Shown here piece after piece: positions 24,317-33,786 of a DNA stretch of 64,000 nucleotides. The notes under the pieces are model-generated. The model ran no database searches and had not been told where the DNA came from. It saw nothing but the letters and a program-made list of their open reading frames with translations. The stretch's first letter is position 1. Each line of letters begins with the position of its first letter. This stretch comes from Draconibacterium sediminis (GTDB lineage: Bacteria > Bacteroidota > Bacteroidia > Bacteroidales > Prolixibacteraceae). The position numbers and the translations under genes are program-made. The stretch lies in assembly GCF_000949475.1 (NCBI RefSeq), contig NZ_JRHC01000001.1, positions 372,001 through 436,000 of the forward strand. The letters run 5' to 3'.

Positions 24317-25864
24317 TTATCCGGCCACAAAATTCAGCCACGAGGTGTTCTCGTCGTAGCCATCAACCACTTTTTCTTCGTTTTTAAAGTTAAAGGCCGA
24401 CATCAATTTTGTGATCTCCTGTTGCAGGAATGCCACACTTCCATCGATCAGATCTTTGTTAAAACCTTTCTCCGAGAGGTCTAAAACCTGGTTCAGCGAA
24501 ATTACGCGGCCAATGATTTTGCCCATCTCAACAAGCTTGCGTTGTGGTATCTGAAGGTCAAGATTAAAATCAACCTGGTTTTTTACAAAATGCACTGCTT
24601 TATCGGTCAGGTCGTAACCTTTCAAAAACTGAAACAGGTTACGCTCTTTGGCGCGTTTCATCATTTTTACCAGCCCCTCCGAAATTTGTGCGTAAAGAAT
24701 ATCATTCGATCCTTCAAAGATCTGAAACGGACGGCTGTCGGCAGTACCGCGTCCGGCAATATGGTTGAGTTTGTATGCTTTTGCACCCACCAGCTGAACC
24801 ACCGATTGGGCAGCTTCCTGCATTAAATCGGTAATTACACTTTTTACGGCGTTGGCTTCCATTCCCTGCGATGACAGGTCGACATCCAGCCCCGCTTTTT
24901 CGCTACTGTTGGCACACATGGCCGAGCAGATGGTATACGAAGCCTGCAGTTTCGATAAACGATGTTGCACGCGGTCGTAGTTAAACAGGCTTTTTCCACC
25001 CACCATTCGTTCTTTGCAGTGTGTTAGTGCTTCGTCGAGCATACGCTGAATAAAGCCCATGCCCATTCCGGGAAATTGCATACGGCTGCGGTGCAGAAGG
25101 TCGAGCATCATTTTAACACCGGTTGTTTCGGGTACCAGTTTATGGGTTTGCGGCAGCTGCACATCAATACGGTTGCGTCCGTAGGGGATGGCATACAAAC
25201 CCAGATTCTCGAAAAACTCTTCCACCACAATATTTTGTCCGGGAGCGGTTACATCGCACAAAAAGAAGTCGATGTCGCGCTGCAGTTTTTCCGATTTTGA
25301 CTGCTGACGTGCAGAAAGCAACCAAAAGTCAGCCCATCCGGTTAGTCCTGCCCAGTGCTTTTTCCCTTTCAGGTGATATTTCGACTCCGACTCGGTGTAC
25401 GACGTTTGCATGTTTAAGGCATCGCTGCCATAATCCGGTTCGGTAATCATTAAACCGCCCATGGCTTTATCGTTTAAAAAACGATTAAAAACGTTTGCTT
25501 TTACCTCATCTTGTCCAAATTTTCCAAAAGGTTGCAGAAACAAAGCCGAGTTAATACCAAAGGTTAGCGACAATGCCAGCGATTCGTACGACGCTGTTGC
25601 CAGCAGACCTATGTTTTCTTTCATTACTCCACCGCGTCCGCCATATTGTGTTGGAATACCCACCGATAGTGGATTTACCGACATAATTTCACGCATTACA
25701 AACGGTGGAAGTCCGCGTTTTAAACTCAGTTGATCGATATCGGCCCGTACATGAAAAACCTGTTTCATTTTCTCTTTCAGGTTATCCAGAAATTCTGAAA
25801 ACGGGATAGATGAGGTTTGATTTTTATTGGAAACCGGTGTTGCTCCGGTTGTAGCTATTTGCAT
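24317..25864 (-). CDS. acyl-CoA dehydrogenase family protein
   Basis: This 515-residue flavoprotein has the family's middle and C-terminal motifs: GGLMITEPDYGSDALNMQTSY (about residues 135-155), the FAD-contacting HWAGLTGWADF, GFIQRMLDEAL, and QIFEGSNDILYAQISEG near 395-410 in the region of the catalytic base. It oxidises acyl-CoA esters to enoyl-CoA and passes electrons to ETF. It is longer than the usual 380-residue form because of a C-terminal extension of about 100 residues. Specificity cannot be told. Monocistronic; 248 bp separate it from the radical SAM gene. Confidence 0.85.
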   Translation of the reverse strand: MQIATTGATPVSNKNQTSSIPFSEFLDNLKEKMKQVFHVRADIDQLSLKRGLPPFVMREIMSVNPLSVGIPTQYGGRGGVMKENIGLLATASYESLALSLTFGINSALFLQPFGKFGQDEVKANVFNRFLNDKAMGGLMITEPDYGSDALNMQTSYTESESKYHLKGKKHWAGLTGWADFWLLSARQQSKSEKLQRDIDFFLCDVTAPGQNIVVEEFFENLGLYAIPYGRNRIDVQLPQTHKLVPETTGVKMMLDLLHRSRMQFPGMGMGFIQRMLDEALTHCKERMVGGKSLFNYDRVQHRLSKLQASYTICSAMCANSSEKAGLDVDLSSQGMEANAVKSVITDLMQEAAQSVVQLVGAKAYKLNHIAGRGTADSRPFQIFEGSNDILYAQISEGLVKMMKRAKERNLFQFLKGYDLTDKAVHFVKNQVDFNLDLQIPQRKLVEMGKIIGRVISLNQVLDLSEKGFNKDLIDGSVAFLQQEITKLMSAFNFKNEEKVVDGYDENTSWLNFVAG

Positions 25865-26360
25865 AAATTCAATTTATAATGATAGTGGCTTTTTAGCGCC
25901 ACCGGATTTACTTAAACGAAATCGGCACCATATTGTTCTGACCAAAAACATTCTTTGCTGAATTAGGCATGAAATTTTTGAAAGTCGAATGAGTCCAAAA
26001 AGTGGGTTCTATTGCGTATCTTTCTGTTTTTTCGTAACTTTTTGTTCCTGTTTTGCATGGACGAAAATGTTGACACTTTAGCACACAGATACAAAAACGA
26101 CATTCGTGTCATGCCCCGATTGTTTTGTTGATGAGAGCTGAAAACCTAAGGCTGGTTGCAGTAGCAAAACAATTTTCAAAAGCCGGCGATCCCTTTTCTA
26201 TAATTATCCTGATCCATTATTTACCAAAATTCAATACATGAGATGACTGTATCCGAATCATTCTCTTTGGGGACTGATCGGTGTTTCGGGATCAAAAAAA
26301 AGGACAAAACAACTGGTTACCTGTCTGTTCGTTCATGCCAATTATTAAAATAAAAAAACC
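25865..26360. other. intergenic region, nothing recognised
   Basis: About 495 bp lie between the divergent acyl-CoA dehydrogenase and lipoprotein genes. I see no ORF with coding character, no tRNA and no repeat shared with the rest of the window. It presumably holds both promoters. Confidence 0.4.
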
Positions 26361-26795
26361 ATGAAAAATCGAATTCTGCTTGTTATTGCGACACTGCTTT
26401 TTGCCTGTACTACTACCCACCACGAGGGCTTAGAGGGTACCTGGAAATTGGTTGAATATGAAAGTATCGTAGACGGAAAAGCAACCTGGACCATCCCCGG
26501 AAATGCGGAAGGTGAACAACTAAAAAGCTGGTCGGGCGAGCATTTTATGTTTGTGGGTGAATTTATTTCAAACGGCACTACCAGTGCTAATTATGGCAAT
26601 GGTACATACACCCTCAACGGAAATCATTATACGGAACATATTACCATTCATGTTTCGGAGGATTATGTGGGTGCCGACGAACGATTACTGATTGAATTTA
26701 AAGGCGATACACTGATACAGATTAACCCGGTAAACGTTGACTGGAGCTACGATAAAAACAATTACCGCATGGAGAAATATGTACGGGTGAAATAA
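26361..26795 (+). CDS. lipocalin-like lipoprotein
   Basis: This 144-residue lipoprotein has a lipobox LLFAC (Cys15). The mature start HHEGLEGTWKLVEYES is typical of small lipocalin-like domains of Bacteroidota. The rest is beta-rich with FMFVGEFISNG, NGTYTLNGNHYTEHI and a closing KYVRVK strand, consistent with a small ligand-binding barrel. It precedes the subtilase gene by 34 bp on the same strand, so the two probably form an operon. An inhibitor or chaperone role toward the protease is only a thought. Confidence 0.7.
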   Translation: MKNRILLVIATLLFACTTTHHEGLEGTWKLVEYESIVDGKATWTIPGNAEGEQLKSWSGEHFMFVGEFISNGTTSANYGNGTYTLNGNHYTEHITIHVSEDYVGADERLLIEFKGDTLIQINPVNVDWSYDKNNYRMEKYVRVK

Positions 26796-26829
26796 CCAAA
26801 AACCAAAATTTTAACTAAAAACTTACAAC

Positions 26830-28701
26830 ATGAACAGACTTATTATTGTATTATTTGCATTGTTGGCTTTTCAGGCGGGCATTGCGCAAAACAAAATTAA
26901 AATTGAAAGTGCTGAGGAACTTCCAAAACACTACTATGACCTGCAAGGGAACAAAGCCATGGATTACATAAACAACCGCGATTTATTGCTGGAACTGGCC
27001 ATTACGCTTGAAAAAGATCTAAGAGATGATCTGGAGAAATATGATATTCAGGATAAAGCAACATTACGTGGATATCATTCAAATTTTTCGATGATCCATT
27101 TCCTTAAAGATGATATGAAATCTGCCTTAGAGGAGATCGAAAAAGGAAGAAAACTTACCGAAAAAGAATCGGACAAATACATGTATAACTTTACCCTCGA
27201 TGAGTTTATAAAAACCCGGCTTGAGTATTCTGATCTTCAGGAAGATGAGTTTAAGGAGGCATTTAAAGCAAACCTGAGTTCGGTTTTGGAAAGCATGCCT
27301 TTTGAGGTAGTGCAGGAAGATATTGAAGGAATGACCGGATCACTTGATATTGCGAAACCCAATCTGATTCAGGGAATGATAGAAGGCCAGATGCAACCCA
27401 TAATTGACAAGGCTGGAAAACAGGTGCCCAAATTTATAGTACTCCAGATTTTGAATGCGGCACTAACTTACGATATGTATTTGCCTTATGTTGATGAGGT
27501 GTATAAACCAGTATTTCAAACCTACTACGATAACCATCATGTTGATGTTGTGATGGTTGATATTTGGAAAGAACGTGACGTTTCGTTCAAAGACGATCTG
27601 GATTTAGATCCTGTGGTAATAGGAATATGGGATTCCGGGGTCGACGAATCAGTACTTCCTGAAGAGAATCGTTGGATAAATGGATTAGAAAAGAGGGATG
27701 GCAAAGACAACGACAATAACGGTTTTGTTGATGATATAAATGGAGTAGGGTTTGATTTGAATGGTAATAAAGTTACCGAACTGTTATTTCCTATTAAAGA
27801 GAAAAACAGCAATTACCAGCAGTACGAGAAATATTTAAAAGGCTTGCTCGATTTGCAGGCCATGATAAAAAGTGATGAAGCTGACGAGCTAAAAAAGTAT
27901 ATTGTGACATTACCTCCTGAAGAAGTAAATCCATTTATCGAGAACCTCAATATGTACGCTAATTTTTCGCACGGAACGCATGTGGCCGGAATTGCCTGCA
28001 AAGGAAATCCTAAAGCAAAGATTATGGCCGTACGCTTAACTTTCCCGTATGAGAATATACCTGCTCCGCCAACACTCGAAAATTCAACATACTGGGCGAA
28101 AATGTATAAAAACACGGTACAGTATTTTGAAGATAACAACGTAAAAGTGGTGAATATGAGCTGGGGATATTCGCAGAATTCATACGAAACGAGACTTGCA
28201 ATGAACGGAGTTGGAGAAAATGAAGAGGAGAGAAAAGCTCTTGCGAAAAAGCTTTTTAATACAGAAAAGGATGCTATGTATTCTGCTATGAAAGATGCTC
28301 CGGAAGTCTTGTTTGTAGTAGCTGCAGGAAATTCCAATAATGATGTTGGTTTCGCAAATAATATTCCTTCCGGATTAAAACTCTCAAATCTTTTGGTTGT
28401 TGGTGCAGTTGATATTGAGGGCAAGGAAACCGGCTTTACAACCATGGGAAAAGGTGTTGATGTATATTCCAACGGCTATGAGGTTGAAAGTTATATACCG
28501 GGAGGAGAGAAACGTAAGTATTCGGGAACCTCAATGGCAGCACCGCAAGTGGTAAATCTGGCAGCTAAAATCTGGGCTGTAAATCCAGATTTAAGCGTTG
28601 CTGAAGTAAAAGACCTGATTGTTAAAGGAGCCACTCCATCGGAAGAAAATAAAGATATCCTGTTAATTCATCCGCAGCGTTCGTTGAGCATGATACAATA
28701 A
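26830..28701 (+). CDS. secreted S8 subtilisin-like serine protease
   Basis: This 623-residue protease has a signal peptide (LIIVLFALLAFQAGIAQ). The catalytic triad is complete: Asp in GIWDSGVDE (about 268), His in HGTHVAGIA (about 381), Ser in GTSMAAPQV (about 568), with the oxyanion Asn in VAAGNSNND near 500. About 240 residues precede the Asp and act as prodomain or accessory region. An unusual insertion of about 100 residues lies between Asp and His, including DNDNNGFVDDINGVGFD, a likely Ca-binding loop. There is no type IX sorting domain at the C-terminus. A strong hairpin terminator follows. Confidence 0.9.
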   Translation: MNRLIIVLFALLAFQAGIAQNKIKIESAEELPKHYYDLQGNKAMDYINNRDLLLELAITLEKDLRDDLEKYDIQDKATLRGYHSNFSMIHFLKDDMKSALEEIEKGRKLTEKESDKYMYNFTLDEFIKTRLEYSDLQEDEFKEAFKANLSSVLESMPFEVVQEDIEGMTGSLDIAKPNLIQGMIEGQMQPIIDKAGKQVPKFIVLQILNAALTYDMYLPYVDEVYKPVFQTYYDNHHVDVVMVDIWKERDVSFKDDLDLDPVVIGIWDSGVDESVLPEENRWINGLEKRDGKDNDNNGFVDDINGVGFDLNGNKVTELLFPIKEKNSNYQQYEKYLKGLLDLQAMIKSDEADELKKYIVTLPPEEVNPFIENLNMYANFSHGTHVAGIACKGNPKAKIMAVRLTFPYENIPAPPTLENSTYWAKMYKNTVQYFEDNNVKVVNMSWGYSQNSYETRLAMNGVGENEEERKALAKKLFNTEKDAMYSAMKDAPEVLFVVAAGNSNNDVGFANNIPSGLKLSNLLVVGAVDIEGKETGFTTMGKGVDVYSNGYEVESYIPGGEKRKYSGTSMAAPQVVNLAAKIWAVNPDLSVAEVKDLIVKGATPSEENKDILLIHPQRSLSMIQ

Positions 28702-28738
28702 ATCGCATAACAAACTTTTAATGACGATACTGCGGATT

Positions 28739-28785
28739 TAAAAGGCTTCGGGTGGCGTGACGTCGCCCGGAGCCTTTGTTTTTGC
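28739..28785 (+). terminator. rho-independent terminator after the subtilase gene
   Basis: AAAAGGCTTCGGGTGGCG pairs with CGTCGCCCGGAGCCTTT (one small mismatch and one G-T) and is followed by GTTTTT. It sits between convergent genes and could also serve the minus-strand outer-membrane gene. Confidence 0.75.
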
Positions 28786-28859
28786 TCCTGATGTTAACTT
28801 TAACAAGAGTGGTGAAACTGTCTTTTAACCAGCGATTAAAAATGGTAAAGGAGAAAAAT

Positions 28860-31289
28860 TTAATTGGTTACCCTTTTTTGTTCTTCTTCGGAGGCCGTAT
28901 TTCGTTCGCGTATTTTGATTGCCTTGTTCCCAAAATTGTGCGTAAACGTTAAACGCAGCACGCGGGGTTCAAAATCCAGTTCATAATAATTGTCGATATT
29001 CAGTTCAGGAATATGAGCTTCCCGCTTAAGAAGTTGTGTTTTGAAAACATCAGAAATGTTCAGGTTTAACCTACTGTTCTGACTTTTCGATCGCCACTGT
29101 ACGCCAAGATCAAGTCTGCCCAATGGTTTTTGCACAAAAATCCCGGCCAGCGATTTCGAACGGTAAAAACCACTTATTTCTGCCGAAAACTGCTTGCTAA
29201 TTGTAAAACTCTGATTGGAACTGATGTTGTAATAATTCTGCTTGTAGTCGATGTCAGTTCCCTCATAATCGGTTGCCAGCCGCTGCCAAACCCAAGAAAT
29301 GCTATTTTGCATTTTCCACCAGTCAGTTACCGTTATCGGTAGTGCAAGAAGTGCCGAAATATTTTCTGATTTATCCATGTTCTTCGAAATAAAATACTGC
29401 CTCTCACCATCTTCACTATACACCGGCTGAAACCTGGAAATTGAGTTATCGGTAGTGGTATAACTAAACGAAAGAATGTATGATTTTAACTGGTAATCGA
29501 TCCGGAAGATGTTGCTCATAGCCGGCAAAAGGTTTTCGTTTCCTGCTACAAACGTTTCGGGTGTTACAAAGGTGACGAAAGGAGCCAGTTCGTTAAAGGT
29601 TGGCCGATCGATTCGTTTGCTGTACGAGAACTGAACGGTGTTGTTCTTGTTTAATTTCTGCGAAACATAAAAGGTTGGAAACAATTTTCCGTAATGAAGA
29701 TCAACAATACCTTTCTCTTCTTTTGTGTCGAGTACCGAGTTCAGGTATTCGTATCGCAATCCAGCTGTTACTCCCGTTTTTTCAGTCATTTGCCAGTTTG
29801 CCGATCCGTAAACAGCCGTAATATTTTCATTTAGCCACGATTTATTGGTGAGTTCCGGGTCGTATTCCCACTGTCCATCGCGAAAATATTGCACGGCCAC
29901 ATCGTTGGTAAACCATGTCAGTGTTTCTTTAAATCCGAGCTCCCATTTTAGCTTTTCGTTTTTACTGTTCGAGTAATCCACAGCCCCCACCAGTATATCA
30001 ATGGGGGTGGTTTTAGTGATCTCGATATCCTCGCCGTCAATGAATTCTCCTGATGAGCCATAATTTTCAAGCGTAAAGTCAGATGGATTATCATTGTGAT
30101 AGTTCAGGTAGTCAATATTAAAATCCAACACCTCCTCCTCATGAAAACGATGGTTTAGATTAATGTTTCCCATGCCATGAATCCACTTGTTGAGTTCTTC
30201 GGTTTCTAATCTTGAACGGCTCGATTCTACATTGTCGGTAAGGTAGTTGATGTTGTTCCAGGCATCCATTTCGTAATCGCGGATATAGCCGTTTGTTAGT
30301 AAACTGAGGGTGGTTTTGCTGCTTAAAGTATAGTCGAAACCCATCCTGATATTCTGATAAAGCACCAGGGCCGAACGAATACTTTTCCCATTGGATTCAA
30401 CCACATTATCGTTTTCCGGAAATGAACGATAAGTGGTGATACTCGACCTTTGGTTGTTGAAGTTAACATTGTACATGCCATAAAAGTTGAACTTTTCAAC
30501 GTGGTGATTCAGGTTGAGGCTGGCATTCATTTTTTCGCGTTTGGCCACTCCGGCACCCAGCGAAAATGTACCATTGGTTCCAAAGTCCTCGCTTTTTTGC
30601 AACACAATGTTAATTATACCCGCGTTTCCTTCCGCTTCATATTTTGCCGGAGGAGTGGTGATCAGTTCAATCCTTTTTACATTGTCGGCATTCATACCGT
30701 CCAGCATCTGCATCACGGCCTCCAATGGCATCCGGTTTTGTTTGCCATTAATAATAACCTGAACTCCGCCTTTTCCGGCCATCGATATGTTGCTGTTTTG
30801 GCGATCAACGATAATACCCGGAGATTTTTCAAGTATTTCCAGTGCCGTATTTCCACTTGATGTGATACTGTTTTCAACATTCACCACCATGCGGTCCATT
30901 TTTAACTCGTAAATGGGTTTTTTAGCCACAACGTCAACATCCTGTATTTGCTGTGCTTCATTTTCTACAATTATGGGTTCTTCATGAAAGTGATCATTCG
31001 AAGTTTTTATCTCAAAAGGTGCCGACCATGCCGGTTTGTAACCAATCAAACTAACACCTAAAATGTACTTGCCGGGCTTAAATTCGGTAAAGATATAGGT
31101 GCCTTCTTCGTTTGCCATCACACCTGAAACCACAATAGAATCAGCTTCGTTAAGCAAAAGAACATTTGCAAACGGAACAGGGCGGTTAAGAGGATCTTTT
31201 ACTGCTCCCTGAATTTGAGCGAAAATAGTACCGGAAATACATACTAATAGGCTCAATAAGAACGCTTTTTTAAACTTTGTGATTTTCAT
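28860..31289 (-). CDS. outer-membrane beta-barrel receptor (CarboxypepD_reg plus TonB-type)
   Basis: This 809-residue protein has a signal peptide ending near residue 24 and a carboxypeptidase-regulatory-like beta-sandwich (GAVKDPLNRPVPFANVLLL, about 28-105). A plug domain follows (VQVIINGKQNRMPLEAVMQM, NADNVKRIELITTPPAKYEAEG, about 175-225), then a long barrel rich in aromatic strands. The family resembles PF14905-type outer-membrane beta-barrel proteins, without a TonB box that I can name. Substrate is unknown. It is divergent from the hybrid sensor-regulator at 31524, a common arrangement for regulated uptake systems. Confidence 0.85.
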   Translation of the reverse strand: MKITKFKKAFLLSLLVCISGTIFAQIQGAVKDPLNRPVPFANVLLLNEADSIVVSGVMANEEGTYIFTEFKPGKYILGVSLIGYKPAWSAPFEIKTSNDHFHEEPIIVENEAQQIQDVDVVAKKPIYELKMDRMVVNVENSITSSGNTALEILEKSPGIIVDRQNSNISMAGKGGVQVIINGKQNRMPLEAVMQMLDGMNADNVKRIELITTPPAKYEAEGNAGIINIVLQKSEDFGTNGTFSLGAGVAKREKMNASLNLNHHVEKFNFYGMYNVNFNNQRSSITTYRSFPENDNVVESNGKSIRSALVLYQNIRMGFDYTLSSKTTLSLLTNGYIRDYEMDAWNNINYLTDNVESSRSRLETEELNKWIHGMGNINLNHRFHEEEVLDFNIDYLNYHNDNPSDFTLENYGSSGEFIDGEDIEITKTTPIDILVGAVDYSNSKNEKLKWELGFKETLTWFTNDVAVQYFRDGQWEYDPELTNKSWLNENITAVYGSANWQMTEKTGVTAGLRYEYLNSVLDTKEEKGIVDLHYGKLFPTFYVSQKLNKNNTVQFSYSKRIDRPTFNELAPFVTFVTPETFVAGNENLLPAMSNIFRIDYQLKSYILSFSYTTTDNSISRFQPVYSEDGERQYFISKNMDKSENISALLALPITVTDWWKMQNSISWVWQRLATDYEGTDIDYKQNYYNISSNQSFTISKQFSAEISGFYRSKSLAGIFVQKPLGRLDLGVQWRSKSQNSRLNLNISDVFKTQLLKREAHIPELNIDNYYELDFEPRVLRLTFTHNFGNKAIKIRERNTASEEEQKRVTN

Positions 31290-31469
31290 GGTGCGAGAAA
31301 TAAGGATAAAATAGTCTGTAATATACGATATCTCAATGGAAAATCAAATAATGTGCTGAAATATAATGAGTTGTTAGCTCGCTGGCCATTTGCGTCATGC
31401 TATCTGGTAACACTGGTCCAACCCAACCTTTTCATAAAAAATTAGTATAAAGGAAGAGAACAGCAGTCA

Positions 31470-31481
31470 GACATATATGTC
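31470..31481. promoter_or_regulatory. 12-bp palindrome GACATATATGTC in a divergent promoter region
   Basis: This perfect palindrome lies between the outer-membrane receptor and the hybrid regulator, 42 bp before the regulator's ATG. Divergent promoters and symmetric sites suggest an operator, possibly for the AraC-type protein, but one 12-bp palindrome in AT-rich DNA is weak evidence. Confidence 0.3.
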
Positions 31482-31523
31482 GCTGTAAATGATTAAATAA
31501 CAAATGCACTAAAAACAAAACCG

Positions 31524-33686
31524 ATGCTACGGTTAAATCAACTTTCTGAGCGCTTTGAGCTATTCCTGCATCGTTTAACCGAAGATGAAGCGTTAAGCGA
31601 TTGGGATAAACTGGGGAAAAAATACATGATGGTGCAGGGCCTGTTTGCCATTACCGGACTAACTATTATGCTGGTTGTTTCATGGATTATTTCGGCCAAA
31701 TTGATCTTTGAATTTTGCTTTATTTATATTCCTATCGTTTGTGTGTCGACAACCATTTTCTATTACTCACGGAAGATGGATCTGGCAATCAAACTGTTTA
31801 AAATCCTGATGATTGTGATTTCGTCGGTGTATGTGGCGCGCATGGGTGGCTTGTTAACGTGCGGAGGTTTGTTTTTGCTTTCTATACAGGCGGTCACCAG
31901 CTCGGTGATTTTACGCAAACCAAGGCTTATTTTGCCGGTAAGTGTGGTGTTTGTGATAGCCATGCTGGCCTTGTTTGTTCTCGATCCGTATTTCCCGAAA
32001 GAACAGGCGCTAAACCCGCAACAAAATCTGCTTTTCTTTTTTGTGAGCCTCCTAATTATTACCGGTTATATTTTCTTTTTTAGTCTTTATGCCGTAAACC
32101 TGTTTACAAAAATGGAGGAGCGCGAAGCACAAAGACAGAAAGAAATGAACGATGCAAAAACCCGACTGTATACCAATATTACACACGAATTTCGTACTCC
32201 ATTAACTGTAATTCTTGGGTTGGCCGATTCGCTGCGATCGGTGAAAGAAAAGAGCTGTCAGGCAAAAGCTGATACCATAATTAAAAATGGCAAAAGCCTG
32301 CTGCAGCTTGTCGATCAGTTACTGGAACTGAGTAAAATGGAATCGGGGAACCTGTCGGTAAAAAAGATACACGCCAACATTGTTCCGTTTTTGCGCTATG
32401 TGTTTCAGTTGCAGGAGTATTATGCCGAAGAGAAGAAATTGAAACTGACATTTGAGGCGGATTCACAGCATTATATGTTGGATTTCGATCCGGAAAAAAT
32501 AACGGTTATCGTTTCTAATTTACTGGGTAATGCCATTAAATTTACTCCGGCGGGTGGATCGGTAAAAATGCATGTGCTGGTTGAAAACGGAATGTTGAAT
32601 ATCATTGTGAGTGACACCGGTATTGGAATTCCTCCAGAAAAGCAAGATAAGATATTTGATCGTTTTTATCAGGCTGATGACAAAAATACCCGAAAGGTTG
32701 GTGGTGCCGGGATTGGACTGGCACTTACCCGTGAGTTGGTTGCATTGCTTAACGGTACTATCGAGGTAAATTCTGTACCCGGAAAAGTAACTGTGTTTAA
32801 AGTAAAATTGCCTGTAACAAGTGCTTTGCACATCAAAGAATTTCTGCTGCCCGAGCAGGAAACAGAAGATAGAGAGTTGGCAGAAATACATTCTGCAGAG
32901 AATAAACATGCAGGCAAGGAGCGTTTGCTTATTGTTGAAGACAACCCCGATGTTTTAGGTTATTTGCAAGCCTGTTACAGCGATTATTTTAGCATACAGT
33001 TGGCAAAAAACGGCAAGGAAGGTTACGAAAAGGCGGTGAATGAAATTCCGGATGTGGTGATCAGCGACGTAATGATGCCCGAAATGGATGGTTTTGAACT
33101 CTGTAAAAGACTAAAAGAAGATATTCGCACCAGTCATATTCCAGTTGTTTTGCTAACGGCAAAAGCCGATATCCCTTCCCGTATTGAAGGATTGGAGCAT
33201 GGTGCCGATGCTTATGTGGTTAAACCTTTTAATCAGCAGGAATTACTGGTACGTCTGCAAAAACTGCTTGAGCTTCGTAAAAGACTCTACCAACGATTTA
33301 GTAAAGGCAATGGCTTTGATTACAGCACCGACCCGTTGATGCAGCGCGAAGACCGTTTTATGAAAAAGCTGCATTCGGCCATTAGCGAAAACCTCAACAA
33401 CGAAGATTTTAACGTACCTGAACTTTGTGAAGAAATGGCCATGAGTAAATCGCAGCTGTACCGCAAGTTTAAGGCACTTACCAACCAGTCCGTGGCACGA
33501 TATATACGGTCGTTACGAATGCAGAAAGCAAAACAGCTGTTAAGCACTTCATCGATGAATATTACCGAAATTGGCTACGAGGTGGGAATGAAAAGTTTAA
33601 GCACCTTCAGCCAGGTGTTTAAAGAGGAGTTTGGCGAAAGTCCGCGCGAATTTCTGCTGCACGAAAACGAAAAAAGCTACAACTAA
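31524..33686 (+). CDS. hybrid histidine kinase / response regulator / AraC protein
   Basis: This single 720-residue polypeptide contains a full phosphorelay. It has an N-terminal membrane sensor of about six helices (residues 35-195), HisKA with the phospho-His in THEFRTPLTVILG (about 221), and HATPase with NLLGNAIKFTPAGG and DTGIGIPPEKQDKIFDRFYQ (about 330-385). The receiver has EDNPDVLGYL, the phospho-Asp in ISDVMMPEMDGFELC (about 514) and the Lys in VVKPF. The C-terminal AraC DNA-binding domain reads YEVGMKSLSTFSQVFKEEFGESPREF. Unlike classical HTCS it lacks a large periplasmic two-blade sensor. It may control the divergent outer-membrane gene and/or the following esterase gene. Confidence 0.92.
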   Translation: MLRLNQLSERFELFLHRLTEDEALSDWDKLGKKYMMVQGLFAITGLTIMLVVSWIISAKLIFEFCFIYIPIVCVSTTIFYYSRKMDLAIKLFKILMIVISSVYVARMGGLLTCGGLFLLSIQAVTSSVILRKPRLILPVSVVFVIAMLALFVLDPYFPKEQALNPQQNLLFFFVSLLIITGYIFFFSLYAVNLFTKMEEREAQRQKEMNDAKTRLYTNITHEFRTPLTVILGLADSLRSVKEKSCQAKADTIIKNGKSLLQLVDQLLELSKMESGNLSVKKIHANIVPFLRYVFQLQEYYAEEKKLKLTFEADSQHYMLDFDPEKITVIVSNLLGNAIKFTPAGGSVKMHVLVENGMLNIIVSDTGIGIPPEKQDKIFDRFYQADDKNTRKVGGAGIGLALTRELVALLNGTIEVNSVPGKVTVFKVKLPVTSALHIKEFLLPEQETEDRELAEIHSAENKHAGKERLLIVEDNPDVLGYLQACYSDYFSIQLAKNGKEGYEKAVNEIPDVVISDVMMPEMDGFELCKRLKEDIRTSHIPVVLLTAKADIPSRIEGLEHGADAYVVKPFNQQELLVRLQKLLELRKRLYQRFSKGNGFDYSTDPLMQREDRFMKKLHSAISENLNNEDFNVPELCEEMAMSKSQLYRKFKALTNQSVARYIRSLRMQKAKQLLSTSSMNITEIGYEVGMKSLSTFSQVFKEEFGESPREFLLHENEKSYN

Positions 33687-33786
33687 CAGCCGGGAAAATT
33701 CAGGAAGTATTTGGGAAAAACCGGAAAGCCTCCTGAGGCATTGTACAGTACATTGCAGATGAGTTTAATCCAAAAAATGTACTACA

